From NCBI GenBank assembly GCA_934176955.1, contig CAKPOS010000023.1, positions 1-10,071 of the forward strand: a stretch of DNA of 10,071 nucleotides, in the 5' to 3' direction. The DNA comes from an uncultured Bacilli bacterium (lineage in GTDB: Bacteria > Bacillota_I > Bacilli_A > RF39 > UBA660). The notes beneath the pieces are model-generated. The model was given only the letters and a program-made list of their open reading frames with translations, was not told the DNA's origin and searched no databases. This document shows, one piece after another, positions 1 to 6,116 of the stretch (its first letter is position 1; every line of letters begins with the position of its first letter). The position numbers were made by a program, and so were the translations under genes.

Positions 1-57
1 ATTGTGCATATTTTTATTTAGATGATTTAAGAAATCTTCACCATTTTGATATTTCAT
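1..57 (-). CDS. Unidentified protein, N-terminal 19 codons only
   Basis: A minus-strand start codon at 57-55 opens a frame that runs without a stop to the window edge, giving MKYQNGEDFLNHLNKNMHN. A very strong Shine-Dalgarno sequence (AAGGAGGA, 72-65) lies 7 nt upstream, which is what makes this a convincing gene start. Too little protein is visible to name a family. The fragment is hydrophilic, with no signal peptide or membrane segment at the N-terminus. It is separated from the coat-protein operon by a terminator and so is probably its own transcription unit. Confidence 0.7.
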   Translation of the reverse strand, partial: MKYQNGEDFLNHLNKNMHN

Positions 58-143
58 GGATAACTCCTCCTTCTTTTGTTAATTTTATCATATTTTTTAG
101 GATATTGTTTAAATAGATTTCTTTTTTATTCAATTGACATCAC

Positions 144-171
144 ATTATACAAAAGGTATTTATATTACAAA
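144..171 (-). promoter_or_regulatory. Candidate promoter for the gene starting at 57
   Basis: On the minus strand a perfect TATAAT lies at 149-144, with a poor -35 (TTTGTA, 171-166) at 16 nt spacing. It would give an mRNA leader of about 80 nt. A second, weaker -10 (TATGAT, 92-87) is closer to the gene. Either could be used; the -35 boxes are weak in both cases. Confidence 0.3.
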
Positions 172-185
172 TAAACAATAATTTC

Positions 186-245
186 AAAAATAAAATACTT
201 CTTTATATTTTCCTAATATATAGGGAATTTTTTAAGAAGTATTTT
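186..245 (-). terminator. Terminator of the coat-protein operon, possibly bidirectional
   Basis: A perfect 12-bp inverted repeat (192-203 with 234-245) encloses a loop that can itself pair in part (TTCC with GGAA). It starts 5 nt after the minus-strand stop of the CotF-like gene and is followed on that strand by a T-rich tract (190-186). On the plus strand the same stem runs into T242-T247, so it could also stop transcription in that direction. Confidence 0.75.
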
Positions 246-249
246 TTGT

Positions 250-570
250 TTAATTTATTTTTAAATCTTGATATTCTTGTGTTAATGTTTGATATTTTTC
301 ATTTCGTTTTGTATTGTCTATTTTTTCTAGAGAATACCAACCATTTTTAAACATTAATTCATAAGTTTCTCTTTGAAGATTTGCTATTTCTTTGAAAGTA
401 CTTAAATAGCTTTGATATAGATGTTCATTACTTGCCTCTGTTAAGGCAATAGAATAATTTTTTTCTAATTCTTTTAATATTCCTAATAGACATGTTAAAT
501 AGTCTTTTTCATTCATCTCGATTCCTACTGGTACTTCTGTTTTAGGATTTGTTATTTTGTTATTGTTCAT
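250..570 (-). CDS. CotF-family spore coat protein
   Basis: This 106-residue protein matches the Coat F family of small, mostly helical spore coat proteins. The recognisable stretch begins at about residue 20 with MNEKDYLTCLLGILKELE and continues through a helix with NYSIALTEASNE (about 38-49) to LQRETYELMFKNGWYSLEK (about 65-83), the typical CotF end motif. Coat F proteins are made in the mother cell during sporulation and deposited on the forespore. The start at 570 is preferred over the in-frame ATG at 585, because AAGGAGGT (582-575) sits just upstream of 570 and would lie inside the gene if 585 were used. The gene overlaps the end of the upstream 77-residue gene by 11 nt, so the two are probably translationally coupled. 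No signal peptide, cysteine pair or repeat is seen beyond the CotF helices. Confidence 0.82.
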   Translation of the reverse strand: MNNNKITNPKTEVPVGIEMNEKDYLTCLLGILKELEKNYSIALTEASNEHLYQSYLSTFKEIANLQRETYELMFKNGWYSLEKIDNTKRNEKYQTLTQEYQDLKIN

Positions 571-793
571 TGGTACCTCCTTCATTTAATAGAGATAATA
601 TTAAGTTTAAATTGTTTTTAAAAAGATTATAGCCTTTTGTTAGTGTTTCTTTTATTTCTTCATTTTTAACTTGGTTTACAGCAATATTCATTTTTTTTAA
701 TGCATTATAATTCCAATTAAACATATCACTTAGATAATCTAAATCTTTTCCTGTAATTATTGTAGGTACTTCATTATAAATTTTATTTTCCAT
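560..793 (-). CDS. Small CotF-partner protein, probably spore coat associated
   Basis: A 77-residue, probably helical protein (MENKIYNEVPTIITGKDLDY and onward). The TGKDLDYLSDMFNWNYNALK stretch (about 15-34) and the helix ending NLFKNNLNLILSLL look like the short helical proteins that sit beside CotF genes in sporulating Firmicutes. Naming a specific coat protein is not possible from the sequence. The start at 793 has AAAGGAG (807-801) at 7 nt; an upstream in-frame ATG at 826 has no ribosome binding site and lies inside a terminator hairpin. The gene's last codons overlap the downstream CotF gene and carry its ribosome binding site. Its own ribosome binding site lies in the 3' arm of a hairpin (see 794-838), which suggests that it is silent on read-through transcripts. 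Confidence 0.68.
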   Translation of the reverse strand: MENKIYNEVPTIITGKDLDYLSDMFNWNYNALKKMNIAVNQVKNEEIKETLTKGYNLFKNNLNLILSLLNEGGTNEQ

Positions 794-838
794 AAAAAAA
801 CTCCTTTCATTCTTATTATGAATCAAAGAAGTTTTTTT
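794..838 (-). terminator. nth operon terminator whose 3' arm contains the coat-gene ribosome binding site
   Basis: Positions 820-838 and 794-812 form a 19-bp stem with two mismatches around a 7-nt loop (813-819). On the minus strand it reads A7, a GC-containing stem, then T7 (800-794): a classical intrinsic terminator 27 nt after the nth stop. The last T directly precedes the coat-gene ATG (793), and the Shine-Dalgarno AAAGGAG (807-801) lies in the 3' arm. Any read-through RNA would therefore have that site paired. Inside the hairpin, CATAATAA (820-813) resembles the -10 of mother-cell sporulation promoters, but its spacing and -35 are not convincing. Confidence 0.75.
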
Positions 839-864
839 AAACTGTTTTCCACAAAAAAAGTAAA

Positions 865-1506
865 TTATTTCTTTTTTTCTTGATGATGACTACAAATATC
901 TTTTAATTGACAGTTAATGCAACTTGGTTTTATTGCTTTACAATGATATCTTCCAAAGAAAATAAATTGATGATGAGTTTTAATCCAATTTTTTTTGGGA
1001 ATTTTTTTCATTAGTGACTCTTCTACTTCTTTTACTGTATCTGTTTTTTTTGCTAATCCTAATCTTTTAGAAACTCTTTCCACGTGCGTATCTACAGCAA
1101 TAGAAGGAACATGATAATATTCTGATAAGAAGACGTTAGTTGTTTTTCTTCCTACTCCACTTAATGTTTCTAAATACTCTCGATTATTGGGAACAATTCC
1201 ATTTTGTTCCTTTACTAATCGCGTGGCAATTTCTTTGACAAAAATGCTTTTCTTTTTAAAGGTACCTATTGGTTTAATAATTTTCTCAATGTCCTCTGTT
1301 TTTGCTTCTGCTAATTCTTCTAAAGTTGGATACTTTGAAAATAATATTTTTGTTACCATATTAACTCTTTTATCCGTTGTTTGTGCACTTAAGACAATTG
1401 CTATTAATAACTCGTAATCTTTATTATATTCTAGTTCACAATGTGCATTAGGAAATAAGCTATTCATATAATTTGAGATACGATTTATTTTTTCTTTTTG
1501 TGTCAT
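865..1506 (-). CDS. nth: Endonuclease III (DNA glycosylase/AP lyase)
   Basis: This 213-residue protein excises oxidised pyrimidines and nicks the abasic site in base excision repair. The helix-hairpin-helix LETLSGVGRKTTNVFL (112-127) contains the catalytic lysine K121, and VDTHV holds the catalytic aspartate D139. The C-terminal [4Fe-4S] ligands C189, C196, C199 and C205 have the exact C-X6-C-X2-C-X5-C spacing. The length is typical of the family. The start overlaps the dnaD stop by 1 nt (TAATG) and has GGAGGA (1518-1513) at 6 nt, so the two are co-translated. It is the last gene of the ypmB-like - dnaD - nth operon; dnaD-nth adjacency is conserved in Bacilli. No key residue is missing. Confidence 0.97.
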   Translation of the reverse strand: MTQKEKINRISNYMNSLFPNAHCELEYNKDYELLIAIVLSAQTTDKRVNMVTKILFSKYPTLEELAEAKTEDIEKIIKPIGTFKKKSIFVKEIATRLVKEQNGIVPNNREYLETLSGVGRKTTNVFLSEYYHVPSIAVDTHVERVSKRLGLAKKTDTVKEVEESLMKKIPKKNWIKTHHQFIFFGRYHCKAIKPSCINCQLKDICSHHQEKKK

Positions 1507-2153
1507 TATTCATCCTCCAACCAATTATAATCATAAATTGGTTCTTTTGGTTTAATGGTTTTTCGATAATTTTTCTTTTCTTCTAAAATATCTTTTTTGC
1601 TTTTAATTCCTTTAGTCCGCCAATTGAATAGAATTCTGTCAATATATTTTAAGTTTCTAGCATTGTTATAGATTGCTTCTTTCAATGCTTCTTTGATTAG
1701 TTCTTCACTATTTCCATCATGAAGCCATTCTTTGATGATTTCTACTTCCATTGGAGAAATAGTTCTTCCTAATTCTGTTTCAAATAAAGTAAATAGGTCA
1801 GTATTGATAGTTGCTTCGTGATTTTTATCAATAATAATATTAAATAATTTATTGTAAAGAAGATCTAAATAGATATATTCTTCTTTTTTACCAGAAGGGT
1901 TATTTTCTAATTTGATTTCTATTATAGCTTTTTCAGATAAATCATTTAGAATTTGCATTGCCCTATAAGGTTTCATTCCTATTTCTTCAGTGAAAAATCC
2001 TGGGTCATAAACAATTTTATTTCCTTTGTTCATGATACAAATTAAGATGATAAATTCTTCTTCAGTAATATTTAATTTTGTATAATATTTTAATAGTACC
2101 TTAGGAATAACTATTGGTTGCTCTTTTAAAATGTCGGTTACTACTTCATTCAT
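1506..2153 (-). CDS. dnaD: DnaD-type primosome/replication initiation protein
   Basis: A 215-residue protein with the two-domain DnaD layout. The N-terminal winged helix (about 15-85) includes LNITEEEFIILICIMNKGNK and the recognition region FFTEEIGMKPYRAMQILNDL. The C-terminal DnaB_2/DDBH2 domain (about 118-182) includes the ELGRTISPMEVEIIKEWL helix and the family signature Y-x3-I-x3-W as YIDRILFNW (170-178). In low-GC Firmicutes, DnaD acts with DnaA and DnaB in remodelling origin DNA and loading the replicative helicase, in the cytoplasm. The charged C-terminal tail (about 183-215) is typical of the DNA-binding tail. The gene follows the ypmB-like stop by 1 nt and shares TAATG with nth. Its ribosome binding site is weak (purine-rich GAGAG inside the preceding gene), consistent with coupling. 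Confidence 0.93.
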   Translation of the reverse strand: MNEVVTDILKEQPIVIPKVLLKYYTKLNITEEEFIILICIMNKGNKIVYDPGFFTEEIGMKPYRAMQILNDLSEKAIIEIKLENNPSGKKEEYIYLDLLYNKLFNIIIDKNHEATINTDLFTLFETELGRTISPMEVEIIKEWLHDGNSEELIKEALKEAIYNNARNLKYIDRILFNWRTKGIKSKKDILEEKKNYRKTIKPKEPIYDYNWLEDE

Positions 2154-2154
2154 G

Positions 2155-2562
2155 TTATTTTCTCTCTAACGTAGTTTCTTTGATTAATTGATTGGTTAAG
2201 GCATCATAGTATTCATAAGTAATTTTATCTTTTTTACGAATTGTTTTTTCATACATCAATTTATTTGTTTTATAGATAATGGGAAGATTTTCTTCATTGG
2301 TAGCTAAGCCACTGATTTCTTTTTGATAAACTTTTTGATATTCATTATTTAAAACATATACATCACTTTCAGTAGTAAAAATATAATAATTTCCGTATCG
2401 ATTTGAGTAAGTAATTTCATCTTTAACGGAATAATTATCTTTGATATTTTGAGTGATGTTATTTAATTCATCTTGATTATGATTCGTAATATAAGATATA
2501 TATAAGATACCTATTATTAAAATAATTACAATAATTAAAATACTTCGAAGGACTTTTTTCAT
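2155..2562 (-). CDS. YpmB-like membrane-anchored protein (DUF5590 type)
   Basis: A 135-residue protein with one N-terminal membrane helix (about 7-27, rich in Ile and Leu after MKKVLRS) and an outer domain of alternating beta-rich stretches (YGNYYIFTTESDVYVLN and DKITYEYYDALT). This is the architecture of YpmB of Bacillus, which lies just upstream of dnaD in B. subtilis apart from aspB. Position, topology and length together support the assignment, but no strict motif defines the family and the function of YpmB is not established. The start at 2562 has AAAGGGA (2577-2571) at 8 nt. It is the first gene of the operon with dnaD and nth. It could instead be an unrelated single-pass protein. Confidence 0.62.
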   Translation of the reverse strand: MKKVLRSILIIVIILIIGILYISYITNHNQDELNNITQNIKDNYSVKDEITYSNRYGNYYIFTTESDVYVLNNEYQKVYQKEISGLATNEENLPIIYKTNKLMYEKTIRKKDKITYEYYDALTNQLIKETTLERK

Positions 2563-2587
2563 GGTATCATTCCCTTTCTTGTTAAAG

Positions 2588-2616
2588 ATTATAACTTACT
2601 TTTCTTATTTTGTTAA
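2588..2616 (-). promoter_or_regulatory. Promoter of the ypmB-like - dnaD - nth operon
   Basis: On the minus strand, TTAACA (2616-2611) and TATAAT (2593-2588) are separated by exactly 17 nt. This is a near-consensus housekeeping promoter. It lies about 25 nt upstream of the first gene, giving a short leader that contains the ribosome binding site. Confidence 0.8.
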
Positions 2617-2655
2617 GTCTTTTTTATGATGTTTTTATGGAAAATAATAGATAGA

Positions 2656-2720
2656 AAAAGAGGATTTATTTACTTTGTTTTCTATAATGTCTTTCAATAT
2701 AGTTTGTTAAATCCTCTTTT
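2656..2720 (-). terminator. cca terminator, with its 5' arm inside the coding region
   Basis: A perfect 13-bp inverted repeat pairs 2720-2708 with 2668-2656. The 5' arm encodes the codons K-E-D-L near the C-terminus of cca, and the 3' arm starts with the TAA stop codon. On the minus strand the stem is A-rich at its start and ends in a T-run, as intrinsic terminators do. The loop is long (39 nt). It separates cca from the ypmB-like operon promoter. Confidence 0.65.
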
Positions 2721-3772
2721 GTGTTATTTAATTCATTATTAATAATTTTTTTCTCTATATCATTCATGATTTCTTTAATATATATTCCTGGTCTTAAGTT
2801 TAATAAATTGGAAATATCTTGACCATTTATTTGAATATCTTTTTTACTTTGGATTGGTAAGTCATGATAGATTTTATTTAATTGAGAGATATGTTTTTCT
2901 TTGATTTGATAGACTACTGTTGAAATATATAATCCATATTGATATAAGTTGTATTTATCATTAATATCTTTTTTTAGAAGAGCTCTAATCTTTTGCATTT
3001 GTTCTTTTTCTACTTTCGTAAATGGATAAATATCATCAACATCTAATTGTGCCCAAATGCCAATTAAATCATCACATAATGTTATTTTATTTAAATTTTT
3101 TAATTTTAAAGCATCTGTTATTGATAATTCTACTAATAATTCTACACCTCTTTTTCGATTAGGGCTCATTAATATTTTATCTAATTCTTGCTTTTTTCTT
3201 TGATAAGATAATTTTTTTAAAAGATAAGCATATTCTTTTAAATAATGTTTAGTTTTTGTTTCTATATTAAAATTTAGGGTCGTTGCAAAACGAATTGCTC
3301 TTAAAATTCTTAAGGAATCTTCTTTTAAACGATATCTTGGATTACCTACTGTTTTGATTAATTTATTTTCTAAATCAGGCATTACTTTTAGGTAATCCTT
3401 CATCTTTCCTTCCTTATCTATACAAAAAGTATTTATTGTGAAATCTCTTCTTAATAAATCTTTTTTGATATTTTTGATGTATTTTATTTTTACAGGTAGA
3501 CGATTATCTTGATATTTGATTTCTTTTCTGAAAGTAGTAATATCAAAATTAGTATTTTTATAAATAATATTAATTGAGCCATAGTTTGGACTTGATGTAT
3601 TGGGAAATATTTCCATTATTTCTTTTGGTGTAGCACTGGTACAAATATCTATATCATTGCTTTTAATTCCTAATAATTTATCTCTCACAAAGCCACCTAC
3701 TATGTAAGATTCATGATTATTTTCACTTAAAATACTTAATATTTTTAGTGCCTTTTCTTCAGTACTATCCAT
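2666..3772 (-). CDS. cca: CCA tRNA nucleotidyltransferase (class II)
   Basis: A 368-residue enzyme that adds or repairs the CCA end of tRNAs using CTP and ATP without a nucleic acid template. The head and catalytic motifs are intact: YIVGGFVRDKLLG (23-35), the metal-binding pair D40 and D42 in NDIDICTSATP, RRDFTIN (108-114), and the nucleotide-selecting segment EDSLRILRAIRFA (151-163) with R155, R158 and R161. The remainder forms the helical body and tail, slightly shorter than the roughly 400 residues of the Bacillus enzyme. The start at 3772 has AAAGG (3788-3784) at a rather long 11 nt. Its end overlaps its terminator. The tRNA-Gly in this window already encodes CCA, so for that tRNA the enzyme would act only in repair. 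In B. subtilis cca lies in the same neighbourhood as ypmB-dnaD-nth. Confidence 0.95.
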   Translation of the reverse strand: MDSTEEKALKILSILSENNHESYIVGGFVRDKLLGIKSNDIDICTSATPKEIMEIFPNTSSPNYGSINIIYKNTNFDITTFRKEIKYQDNRLPVKIKYIKNIKKDLLRRDFTINTFCIDKEGKMKDYLKVMPDLENKLIKTVGNPRYRLKEDSLRILRAIRFATTLNFNIETKTKHYLKEYAYLLKKLSYQRKKQELDKILMSPNRKRGVELLVELSITDALKLKNLNKITLCDDLIGIWAQLDVDDIYPFTKVEKEQMQKIRALLKKDINDKYNLYQYGLYISTVVYQIKEKHISQLNKIYHDLPIQSKKDIQINGQDISNLLNLRPGIYIKEIMNDIEKKIINNELNNTKEDLTNYIERHYRKQSK

Positions 3773-3803
3773 ATTATTTTTTTCCTTTCTTTATTTATTT
3801 TAT

Positions 3804-3832
3804 ATTATAAATTCTTTATATCCTTATTAAAT
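3804..3832 (-). promoter_or_regulatory. Candidate promoter of cca
   Basis: On the minus strand a perfect TATAAT (3809-3804) lies about 32 nt before the cca start. The -35 at 17 nt spacing (ATTTAA, 3832-3827) is weak. A second possibility further upstream is TTGACT (3927-3922) with TGTAAA (3904-3899) at 17 nt, which would give a leader of about 120 nt. Confidence 0.45.
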
Positions 3833-3850
3833 GAAGATATTACTCTTCAT
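3831..3850. repeat. Palindrome ATGAAGA-6-TCTTCAT at the cca promoter
   Basis: A perfect 7-bp inverted repeat with a 6-nt spacer (3831-3837 and 3844-3850) touches the -35 region of the candidate cca promoter. Its size and position suit an operator for a dimeric regulator, but no known regulator consensus is recognised. It could also form a small hairpin in an upstream-initiated cca transcript. Confidence 0.4.
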
Positions 3851-3933
3851 ATCAAGTGTAACATAAAAAAATTTTGACTTCTATAAAATCGTTGTTACTT
3901 TACAATAGAAAAGTCAGGAATAGTCAATTTCCT

Positions 3934-3953
3934 ATTTACAATAAAATGTAAAT
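3934..3953. repeat. Palindrome ATTTACA-6-TGTAAAT in the divergent intergenic region
   Basis: A second perfect 7-bp inverted repeat with a 6-nt spacer (3934-3940 and 3947-3953), the same geometry as the one at 3831. It lies midway between the divergent genes cca and the membrane protein gene. Being nearly all A/T it has a real chance of being coincidental. The rest of this 256-nt intergenic region contains a further imperfect dyad (3875-3884 with 3905-3916) and no ORF. Confidence 0.3.
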
Positions 3954-3996
3954 TATATTGTATCATTAGTTAAATAATAGGTATGTGAAATTTTTT

Positions 3997-4005
3997 TGAT
4001 ATAAT
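3997..4005 (+). promoter_or_regulatory. Extended -10 promoter of the membrane-anchored protein gene
   Basis: TGATATAAT (3997-4005) is a perfect extended -10 element (TGnTATAAT), which can work without a good -35; none is visible at the right distance. Transcription would start near 4012, giving a leader of only about 17 nt that holds the GGAAG ribosome binding site (4016-4020). Confidence 0.65.
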
Positions 4006-4028
4006 TATCATGATTGGAAGAGTGAAAA

Positions 4029-4709
4029 ATGAAAGAGAAAAATTACAAAAATATTGTTATATTACTAATAGGTTTAATCATTATTGTATTCGTTATATTA
4101 TGTGTGTTATTTGCTACGGGTACCATTCAATTTAAATCGGATAAGGTTAATTCTAATCCAGTAACTAGCAACAATAACGATAGTAATAAAGACGATAATA
4201 GTCAAGATAACACTGAGATAAAAATATTAAGTAATGATGGAGCACTTACTATATTGAAAGAAAAATTTAATTATTTTTATAAATATCTTAGTTCAGTTCA
4301 AAATCCATGTGGTGATGATTTTGAATTAGATAATGCGGTTGAACAAAAAAATGGTATGCCTTATTATCGTTCTAATGATTTTAAAAGTTTTGAAGAATTA
4401 GAGCAAGAACTTTTAAAGAATATGACCAGTGATATTATGAAGTTAAGGAAAAACTTTGTAAAGGAAAATTATTTGGAAAAAGATGGAAAACTTTATTGTT
4501 GGATGATTGGTGGAGGAAACTTAACTAGTTATGATGCTGATAAGACAGAATATACTATTACTAATATTAGTGAGAATAGTATTGAAGCTGGTGTCGTAGC
4601 TTATCAAGCACCTGATCCTGATAACATAATTTCTAGTGAGAAAATTAAAGTTAAACTTATCAAAGATCAAGATATTTGGAAAATGGCAGAATATCAAGTA
4701 CAAAATTAA
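4029..4709 (+). CDS. Membrane-anchored protein with an IseA/NTF2-like outer domain
   Basis: A 226-residue single-pass protein. Residues 1-7 are basic, about 8-30 form one membrane helix, and about 36-62 are a flexible Asn/Ser/Asp linker. The rest (about 63-226) is an extracytoplasmic alpha/beta domain. The order of GMPYYRSNDFKSFEELEQEL (109-128), the segment YLEKDGKLYCWM (148-159), the strands YTITNISENSIEAGVV, and a final strand ending IWKMAEYQV resembles the IseA (YoeB) inhibitor of cell-wall DL-endopeptidases and related NTF2-like folds. IseA itself is secreted, whereas this form would stay anchored. The fold similarity is judged by eye and the function is inference. Two cysteines (C94, C157) could pair outside the cell. 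It is monocistronic, with its own promoter and terminator. Other NTF2-like or lipoprotein-type families remain possible. Confidence 0.55.
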   Translation: MKEKNYKNIVILLIGLIIIVFVILCVLFATGTIQFKSDKVNSNPVTSNNNDSNKDDNSQDNTEIKILSNDGALTILKEKFNYFYKYLSSVQNPCGDDFELDNAVEQKNGMPYYRSNDFKSFEELEQELLKNMTSDIMKLRKNFVKENYLEKDGKLYCWMIGGGNLTSYDADKTEYTITNISENSIEAGVVAYQAPDPDNIISSEKIKVKLIKDQDIWKMAEYQVQN

Positions 4710-4717
4710 TTTCGTTT

Positions 4718-4745
4718 ACTTAGACTTTTATGTTTAAGTTTTTTT
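4718..4745 (+). terminator. Terminator after the membrane-anchored protein gene
   Basis: An 8-bp stem (4718-4725 with 4732-4739, one G-U pair) and a 6-nt loop are followed by a T-run to 4745, starting 9 nt after the stop codon. Confidence 0.75.
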
Positions 4746-4800
4746 CTTTAAATAAAGCAGTATAGAGATTAAAGATAGATTTAAGTATTTTATTTCTATA

Positions 4801-4814
4801 CGAACAAATGTTTA
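4801..4814. promoter_or_regulatory. LexA (DinR) SOS box
   Basis: CGAACAAATGTTTA matches the Bacillus LexA consensus CGAACRNRYGTTYC at 13 of 14 positions; only the last base differs. It overlaps the -35 of the polymerase promoter (4812-4817), where a bound repressor would block RNA polymerase. Y-family polymerase genes are classic LexA targets, so location and sequence agree. The box should control both the polymerase and the overlapping downstream gene. Confidence 0.85.
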
Positions 4815-4840
4815 CCATTTAGTTTAAGATATGTTATAAT
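4812..4840 (+). promoter_or_regulatory. Promoter of the polymerase operon
   Basis: TTACCA (4812-4817), a 17-nt spacer and TATAAT (4835-4840) preceded by TG (4832-4833) form an extended -10 promoter. Transcription would begin near 4847, leaving a leader of about 20 nt with the GGGGTGG ribosome binding site. Confidence 0.8.
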
Positions 4841-4865
4841 AAAATTGGATATTGGGGTGGTACTA

Positions 4866-6116
4866 ATGAAGAGAATTATCTTTCATATTGATGTAAATAA
4901 TGCTTTTTTATCTTGGACAGCTGTAGAGAGGCTAAAAAATGGTGAAAAGGTGGATATTCGCAAACGCTACGCTGTGATTGGTGGAGATGAAGCAGCAAGG
5001 CGAGGAATTGTTACGGCTAAAAGTGATTTATGTAAAAAGTGTGGTGTTAAAACTGCTGATACTTTATATAGTGCTAGGAAGAAATGTCCGTATTTAGACG
5101 TATATGCTGGAGATTTTAAAGTATTTCGAAAATATTCAGATTTAATGTATCAGTACTTATTACGGTATACTAATGTTATTGAAAGGTATTCAATTGATGA
5201 GTGTTTTTTAGATTATACTGCCTCTAAAAATTTATTTGGAGATCCTGTTAAAGTTGCTTACCAAATCAAGGATGATATTTATCGATTATTTGGTTTTACG
5301 GTTAATGTGGGGGTTGGTAATAATAAATTAGAGGCTAAGATGGCTTCTGATTTTGAAAAGCCCAATCGAGTGCATACTTTATTTGATGAAGAGATTTCCA
5401 CAAAGATGTGGATTCTTCCTATTGATGATTTGTTTATGTTGGGAAAGTCTAGTGCTAAAGCTCTCCGAGAAATGGGAATTGAAACAATTGGTGAACTTGC
5501 TTGTTATGATGTAAATAGACTAGTAAAGAGATTTAAAAGTCATGGTAAATTAATGTGGGAGTTTGCTAATGGTATAGATAATAGTGAAGTTAATTATCAA
5601 GAGAGAGAGGCTAAAAGTATTTCTTGTTCTACTGTTTTACCCTATGATTATCGTAATCGAGAGGAATGTTTAAAAGTACTTAGACAGCTTTCTATGGAGG
5701 TAGGAAGAAAGCTTCGACAAAAGAAAGTTTATGCTAAAAATGTAAGTATTTGGATTAAGTATAATAATTTTGTTAAAGTTAGCAAACAAAAGAACTTAGA
5801 AAATGCTATTTATAATGATATGGATATTTTTCATATTGCTACACAATTATTTGATTTTTTGTGGGATAAAGATAATCTTATTAGGGGATTATGTGTTGGA
5901 GTTGGAAATTTTTCTAATGGGCATGACAGACAATTATCTTTATTTGAAAATAATATAAATAAAGATGAAAACTGTCATGAAAATAATGATAAATTACAAG
6001 AAGCAATTGACAAAATAAGAGATAAATATGGTAATGATAAAATTATATTTGCCGATATGAAATCGGAAAAAAAGGAGAATGTTAATGCGCGAAAAACAAA
6101 TAAAAAAAGCTATTGA
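4866..6116 (+). CDS. dinB: Y-family translesion DNA polymerase (DinB/UvrX-like)
   Basis: A 416-residue error-prone polymerase that copies past damaged template bases. The catalytic carboxylates are D9 (FHIDVNNAF) and D111-E112 in YSIDECFLDY. F14 aligns with the steric-gate residue that excludes ribonucleotides. The fingers segment VIGGDEAARRGIVTAKS (37-53), the palm motif FTVNVGVGNNKLEAKMASDF (144-163) and the thumb helix-hairpin-helix GIETIGELACYDV (204-216) follow, then the little-finger domain (about 245-345). QLSLF (356-360) is a textbook sliding-clamp binding motif, followed by a charged tail. The start at 4866 has GGGGTGG (4854-4860) at 5 nt; a TTG at 4845 is in frame but lies at the expected transcription start. 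A LexA box at its promoter predicts SOS induction. It overlaps the next gene by 32 nt. Whether it corresponds to chromosomal Pol IV or to the UvrX branch cannot be settled here. Confidence 0.93.
   Translation: MKRIIFHIDVNNAFLSWTAVERLKNGEKVDIRKRYAVIGGDEAARRGIVTAKSDLCKKCGVKTADTLYSARKKCPYLDVYAGDFKVFRKYSDLMYQYLLRYTNVIERYSIDECFLDYTASKNLFGDPVKVAYQIKDDIYRLFGFTVNVGVGNNKLEAKMASDFEKPNRVHTLFDEEISTKMWILPIDDLFMLGKSSAKALREMGIETIGELACYDVNRLVKRFKSHGKLMWEFANGIDNSEVNYQEREAKSISCSTVLPYDYRNREECLKVLRQLSMEVGRKLRQKKVYAKNVSIWIKYNNFVKVSKQKNLENAIYNDMDIFHIATQLFDFLWDKDNLIRGLCVGVGNFSNGHDRQLSLFENNINKDENCHENNDKLQEAIDKIRDKYGNDKIIFADMKSEKKENVNARKTNKKSY

Noticed and set aside
134..247. Possible plus-strand small RNA: TTGACA (134-139) with TATTTA (157-162), ending at the 192-245 hairpin
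   Set aside because: The -35 and 17-nt spacing are good, but the -10 matches only half the consensus and the hairpin is already explained as the coat-operon terminator.
571..585. Upstream ATG (585) for the CotF-like gene
   Set aside because: The AAGGAGGT ribosome binding site falls downstream of it and is correctly placed only for the ATG at 570.
1187..1417. Plus-strand 76-codon open frame opposite nth
   Set aside because: It lies wholly antisense to a well-supported nth gene and has no ribosome binding site; its hydrophobic composition is a by-product of the opposite strand.
4521..4703. Minus-strand 60-codon open frame
   Set aside because: Antisense to the membrane-anchored protein gene, without start signals or recognisable protein features.
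4845..4865. TTG start adding seven residues to the polymerase
   Set aside because: It coincides with the predicted transcription start and would leave the GGGGTGG ribosome binding site inside the gene; the ATG at 4866 fits both signals.
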